This document shows, piece after piece, positions 60,753 through 64,000 of a stretch of 64,000 nucleotides of DNA (its first letter is position 1; the number at the start of each line of letters is the position of its first letter). Origin of the DNA: Halomonas sp. NO4 (lineage in GTDB: Bacteria > Pseudomonadota > Gammaproteobacteria > Pseudomonadales > Halomonadaceae). The stretch covers positions 1 through 64,000 of the forward strand of contig NZ_WHMA01000006.1 of the NCBI RefSeq assembly GCF_010994375.1, given 5' to 3'. The notes under the pieces are model-generated. The model had not been told where the DNA came from. It ran no database searches and was given only the letters and a program-made list of their open reading frames with translations. Both the position numbers and the translations under genes were made by a program.

Positions 60753-61304
60753 ATGTTCCCGCGCTGGCTGCTGCCTGCCCTGCTTGTCCTGCCCCTGGTC
60801 GGCTGCCAGGCGCCGCCCAGCCGGCTGCCTTCGGCCGAGCCGCCGCCGGCCGCCGAGTGCCACTGGCAGGTGCACGGGGCCACCCCGGAGGCTCTGGTGC
60901 GTGCCGCCGTGAGCGCCCTGGAGGCCGAGGATTTCATCATCCGCGACACCGACCTGACGCTGGGCCTGGTGAGTGCCGATCGCAGCGAGCGTATCCCCGC
61001 CCATCGCAATCCCTACCATGACTGGGCGGAACCCACTTGGTACGGTCGCTACGGGGTGGGCAGCCGTGGCTTCTCCACCGGCGTGGCGATCGGTTTCGGT
61101 GGCGTCGGCCCCTTCGATCGCGACGCCACGCGCCTGGAGCGTGTCTCGCTGGTTGCCGACGGCGACTGGGTGCGCGTCAGCCGCGACCTCCAGGTGATCG
61201 ACTGGCGCGGGGCGGTGCGCGAATCGCGCAGCGCCAGCGATGCCGACTTCTGCACGCGCCTGCGCCGCGACCTGGCCACGGCGCTGGCCGGAGACGCATC
61301 ATGA
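60753..61304 (+). CDS. Putative lipoprotein of unknown function
   Basis: This is a 183-residue protein with a lipobox LPLVGC after a short signal peptide (FPRWLLPALLVLPLVGC). The mature part has two domain-like stretches and CHWQVHGATPEALVRAAVSAL. GGAGG precedes the ATG at 60753. It is coupled by ATGA to a second small lipoprotein. Confidence 0.75.
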   Translation: MFPRWLLPALLVLPLVGCQAPPSRLPSAEPPPAAECHWQVHGATPEALVRAAVSALEAEDFIIRDTDLTLGLVSADRSERIPAHRNPYHDWAEPTWYGRYGVGSRGFSTGVAIGFGGVGPFDRDATRLERVSLVADGDWVRVSRDLQVIDWRGAVRESRSASDADFCTRLRRDLATALAGDAS

Positions 61305-61657
61305 GAGCCGCCCCGATCCTGTTGCTGACCGCTTGGCTGGCCGGCTGTGCTGCGGTTGCCCCCGCGCCCGACCCGCGCGAGGAGGCGCTGGCCGCCCCGC
61401 CCGAGGCTGCCCTGGGTGCAGCGCTCGACCTGCTCAGCGAGCGGGGGTACGTGATCCGCCATGCGGATGGCGACCTGGGACGTGCGGAGGCAGTACTCGC
61501 CCGCTGGCCGGGCTACCGGGTGCGCGTGGAAGTCACCCCGGCCGAGGGCGGCAGCCGCGTGGCGCTGAGCGCGACCTGGGGCGGGCGGGCGCTGCCGGCC
61601 GACCGGCTCGACCCGCTGCTGGCCGACCTCGAGTCGCGGCTCGGCACCGTGCCCTGA
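61301..61657 (+). CDS. Small putative lipoprotein
   Basis: This 118-residue product has a signal peptide and lipobox (LLLTAWLAGC). The mature domain starts after an Ala/Pro-rich stretch (VAPAPDPREEALAAPPE) and shares the layout LDLLSERGYVIRHADGDLG with the preceding lipoprotein (ALEAEDFIIRDTDLTLG). The two genes look like divergent copies and overlap by ATGA. Confidence 0.7.
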   Translation: MRAAPILLLTAWLAGCAAVAPAPDPREEALAAPPEAALGAALDLLSERGYVIRHADGDLGRAEAVLARWPGYRVRVEVTPAEGGSRVALSATWGGRALPADRLDPLLADLESRLGTVP

Positions 61658-61696
61658 GTCATCACCCCCGCCCTCTCGCCCGATGACATTGAGGAA

Positions 61697-62392
61697 ATGA
61701 CCCGACGCATGAAGCCGTTACTCCCCTTGCCGTCATGGCCCCCGGGCCGCTGGCGCCGCGCCTGGGCGGCGCTCTTGCTGTTGGGGCCGGGGCTTGCCCT
61801 GGCCCATCCCCATGGCTGGATCGACCTGCGCGTGCGCCTGCTGTTCGATGATCAGGGACGCGCCACGGCACTGCACCAGGCCTGGCACATGGACCCCTTC
61901 TACAGCTTGGTGGTTCTCGAGGAGCTGCAACACGCCGGCGGCGAGGGCGGCCTGGAGGTGGGGCTCGACCAACTGGGCGGCGAGATCCGCGACAACCTGC
62001 AGCCGCATGACTATTTCACCGAGGTGACGCTGGGTGACGAGCCGCTGGCCCTGGGCGAGGTGAGCGAGTACACCGTGATGGTGCGCGACGACCGGGTCGA
62101 GCTCCTCTTCCTGCTGCCCCTGGCCGAGCCCCGTGCCCTGGCCGGCGAGCCCCTGCGCTATCGCGTCTTCGACCCCACCTACTACCTGGAAATGGTCCAC
62201 GAGCTCGATGGCGAGGGGCGCCACGAGGGGGCGCTCACGGTCAGGGGAGTGGCCGGCTGCGAGGGGCGTATCCTGCCCGCCGACCCGGATCCCGAGCGGG
62301 TGATGGAGGCGGCGATGCTCGATCGCACCGATGAGGCTCCCCCGGGGCTGGGACGCTACTTCGCCGAGACGGGGGTGGTGACATGCGAGTGA
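61697..62392 (+). CDS. DUF1007 family periplasmic protein
   Basis: The 231-residue protein has a signal peptide (RWRRAWAALLLLGPGLALAHP) and starts its mature part HPHGWIDLRVRLLFDD, the DUF1007 hallmark with potential metal-binding histidines. The family is regularly encoded directly before NicO/RcnA-type metal exporters, as here. Its stop overlaps the next start by 10 bases. It probably helps metal efflux from the periplasm. Confidence 0.88.
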   Translation: MTRRMKPLLPLPSWPPGRWRRAWAALLLLGPGLALAHPHGWIDLRVRLLFDDQGRATALHQAWHMDPFYSLVVLEELQHAGGEGGLEVGLDQLGGEIRDNLQPHDYFTEVTLGDEPLALGEVSEYTVMVRDDRVELLFLLPLAEPRALAGEPLRYRVFDPTYYLEMVHELDGEGRHEGALTVRGVAGCEGRILPADPDPERVMEAAMLDRTDEAPPGLGRYFAETGVVTCE

Positions 62393-63396
62393 GTGGCAAG
62401 GCCTGGTCGGCCGCGGCGGCGGGGCTCGTGGCGGTGGCCGTGCTGGTGTGGCTGGCCCAGGGCGGCCTCGGGGCGCTGAGCCTGCAGCTGGTGGCCTGGC
62501 AGCGCGAGCTGCACCGCGCCCTGACCCTGGCCATCACGGCGCTCTCTGCCGTGCCGTCACGCGACGCCTGGCTGGGGCTGCTCGGCATCAGCTTCGCCTA
62601 CGGGGTCTTCCATGCCGCCGGGCCGGGGCACGGCAAGGCGGTGCTGTCGACCTACCTGCTCTCCCAGGGCGGGGCCCTGCGCCGTGCCCTGGCGCTGTCG
62701 ATGGCCGCCTCGCTGCTGCAGGGGCTGGTCGCCATCGCCCTGGTGGTGGCGCTGGTGCATGGCCTGGGCTGGGTGACCCGCCAGGCCATGGACAGTGTGG
62801 TGTGGGTCGAGCAGGCCAGCTTCCTGATGGTGGCACTGCTGGGCGCCTGGCTGTGCTGGCGCGCCATCGGCCAACTGCGTCGCCCCGCGCCGGCCGGGCA
62901 CGCAGCCCACGCCGGGGAGGAGGGTGGCCGGCATCACGACCACGGCGCGTGCTGCGGCGGTCATCATCACGTGGCGCCGCAGCAGGCGGCGGACTGGCGC
63001 ACGGCGCTGGCCACGGTGGTCGCCATCGGCGCGCGCCCGTGCAGTGGCGCCGTGCTGCTGCTGGGGGCGGCCAGCCTGCTCGGCCAGTTTGCCGTGGGGG
63101 TGACGGCGGTGCTGGTGATGTCGCTGGGCACGGCGCTCACCGTCTCGGCGCTGGCGCTGGCCAGCGTGGTGGCGCGCGGCTGGGCCGAGCGTCGCCTGCT
63201 GGGCCAGGCAGCGCGGCCGCGCGGCGCGAGGGCGCTGGGCTGGGTGTCGCTGGGCGGCGGGCTGGCAATCCTTACGCTGGGCGTGTCACTGGCGGCCACC
63301 GGCCTCAACCAGCCGGGGACGCCGTCGCTGCTCGGCGAGCCGCCGGGCGGCAGCCGCGAGGAGGTGCCGAATCGCTCCCTGCCGTTCGGCGGCTGA
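62383..63396 (+). CDS. rcnA: Nickel/cobalt exporter, RcnA/NicO family
   Basis: The 337-residue membrane protein has about six hydrophobic segments and GVFHAAGPGHGKAVLSTYLL in the first part, the NicO signature. A His-rich cytoplasmic loop follows (HAAHAGEEGGRHHDHGACCGGHHH), and IGARPCSGAVLLLG comes later. It exports Ni or Co ions. It is translated with the DUF1007 gene. Confidence 0.9.
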   Translation: MRVSGKAWSAAAAGLVAVAVLVWLAQGGLGALSLQLVAWQRELHRALTLAITALSAVPSRDAWLGLLGISFAYGVFHAAGPGHGKAVLSTYLLSQGGALRRALALSMAASLLQGLVAIALVVALVHGLGWVTRQAMDSVVWVEQASFLMVALLGAWLCWRAIGQLRRPAPAGHAAHAGEEGGRHHDHGACCGGHHHVAPQQAADWRTALATVVAIGARPCSGAVLLLGAASLLGQFAVGVTAVLVMSLGTALTVSALALASVVARGWAERRLLGQAARPRGARALGWVSLGGGLAILTLGVSLAATGLNQPGTPSLLGEPPGGSREEVPNRSLPFGG

Positions 63397-63398
63397 GC

Positions 63399-63821
63399 TC
63401 AGCCGAGGTCGAGATTGCTGATCCGGGCCAGCAGGTGGTCGCGCATGGCGGCCAGGGCGTCGAGGTCGTAGGGCTCGGCCTTGCCGTGCCCCCAGACTGG
63501 TCCGGGCCAGGCGGCGTCGCCGCGGTGGCGCACCACCACATGTACGTGCAGCTGGGCCACCATATTGCCCAGGCTCGCCACGTTGAGCTTATCGCCCTGG
63601 CAGAGCCGCAGCAGCGATTCGCCGACCCGGGTGGCCTCGTGCCACAGCTGCTGCTGGTCGGTCGGGTCCAGTTCGAAGAGTTCACTGACGCCGGGACGTC
63701 GCGGGATCAGCACCAGCCACGGGAAGCGGGCGTCGTCCATCAACCGCAGCTGGCAGAGCGGCAGTTCGGTGACCGGGTAGCTGTCTTCGACCAGCCGCGG
63801 ATCCGCTTCGAAGCTTCCCAT
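63399..63821 (-). CDS. HIT domain protein
   Basis: This 140-residue protein has the histidine triad QLHVHVVVRH near residue 95, and the N-terminal half fits the HIT fold (LPLCQLRLMDDARFPWLVLIPRR). HIT proteins hydrolyse nucleotide-linked substrates. The ATG at 63821 begins MGSFEADPRLVED. It ends two bases from rcnA, convergently. Confidence 0.88.
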   Translation of the reverse strand: MGSFEADPRLVEDSYPVTELPLCQLRLMDDARFPWLVLIPRRPGVSELFELDPTDQQQLWHEATRVGESLLRLCQGDKLNVASLGNMVAQLHVHVVVRHRGDAAWPGPVWGHGKAEPYDLDALAAMRDHLLARISNLDLG

Positions 63822-63972
63822 CGCTGTTCTCCCTGAGGCCGTGGTTACCTTGCCATCATGGCACAGGCGGGGCCTGGCCGGCAGCGCGGCCGGCAAGGGA
63901 AGCAGGGCGGTGTCGGGGCTGCTAGATTGAGGGAGACAGTCAACCGACGCGATACCCGCACTGGAGGCCAAG

Positions 63973-64000
63973 ATGACACGATCACTGTTCTTGATCCTGA
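63973..64000 (+). CDS. Start of a truncated gene, probable signal peptide
   Basis: An ATG with TGGAGG upstream begins TRSLFLIL, the start of a probable signal peptide, and runs off the window after 28 bases. The product cannot be identified. Confidence 0.5.

Overview
The window reads as a high-GC gammaproteobacterial chromosome, most likely Halomonas or a close relative in Halomonadaceae. The evidence is an ectoine 5-hydroxylase gene, a DctPQM-type TRAP transporter, and core genes (polA with a DUF2782 protein and an APH-type homoserine kinase, speA, tmcA, pepD) of typical gammaproteobacterial type. It divides into an integrated mobile island (1 to about 40,166) and ordinary chromosome (about 40,167 to 64,000).

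The island's right end is well marked. A relaxase of the TraI_2/MobH type and a tyrosine integrase (ATGA overlap) are followed by a terminator and a 48-bp 3' fragment of tRNA-Thr(TGT). That fragment is the att scar expected when an element enters the 3' end of the tRNA gene. The left junction lies outside the window. Leftward from the relaxase are typical backbone genes of PFGI-1/SXT-like integrative conjugative elements: a SNF2-like helicase, a DUF6094 methyltransferase, a DUF3275 protein, a RadC-like JAB protein and small hypotheticals. Almost every one is preceded by a GC-rich hairpin.

The cargo has three blocks. (a) 1,747-20,917, minus strand: an 11-gene BREX type 1 operon in transcription order HTH regulator, brxA, brxB, brxC, a Schlafen/AlbA_2 ATP-binding protein, pglX, a C2H2 zinc-finger protein, a coiled-coil protein, an Hsp70-like protein, pglZ, brxL. 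The three genes between pglX and pglZ are not part of the canonical six-gene system. (b) 21,059-25,131: an unrecognised 320-aa protein divergent from BREX, a SRAP (YedK-like) protein, two small Cys-containing proteins and umuDC. (c) 25,804-30,091: a compact cluster with a 109-aa protein starting MTGTSGSS, a PfkB-nucleoside 2-deoxyribosyltransferase fusion, a QueC-like enzyme and a SagB-type nitroreductase on the plus strand, converging on a D12-class adenine methylase and an OGG-like HhH-GPD glycosylase on the minus strand. Block (c) is the best candidate for an undescribed system: a 7-deazaguanine-type chemistry module that recalls Qat and type IV CBASS, but with no recognisable CD-NTase, TGT, TatD or ATPase nearby.

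The chromosomal part runs ectD, an FAH-family hydrolase, thrB-speA, a DUF2782 protein, polA, a divergent iron ABC transporter with a Fur-box-like site, a TRAP transporter operon, tmcA, pepD, dps, two small lipoproteins, a DUF1007-rcnA metal export pair, a HIT protein and the start of one more gene cut by the window edge.
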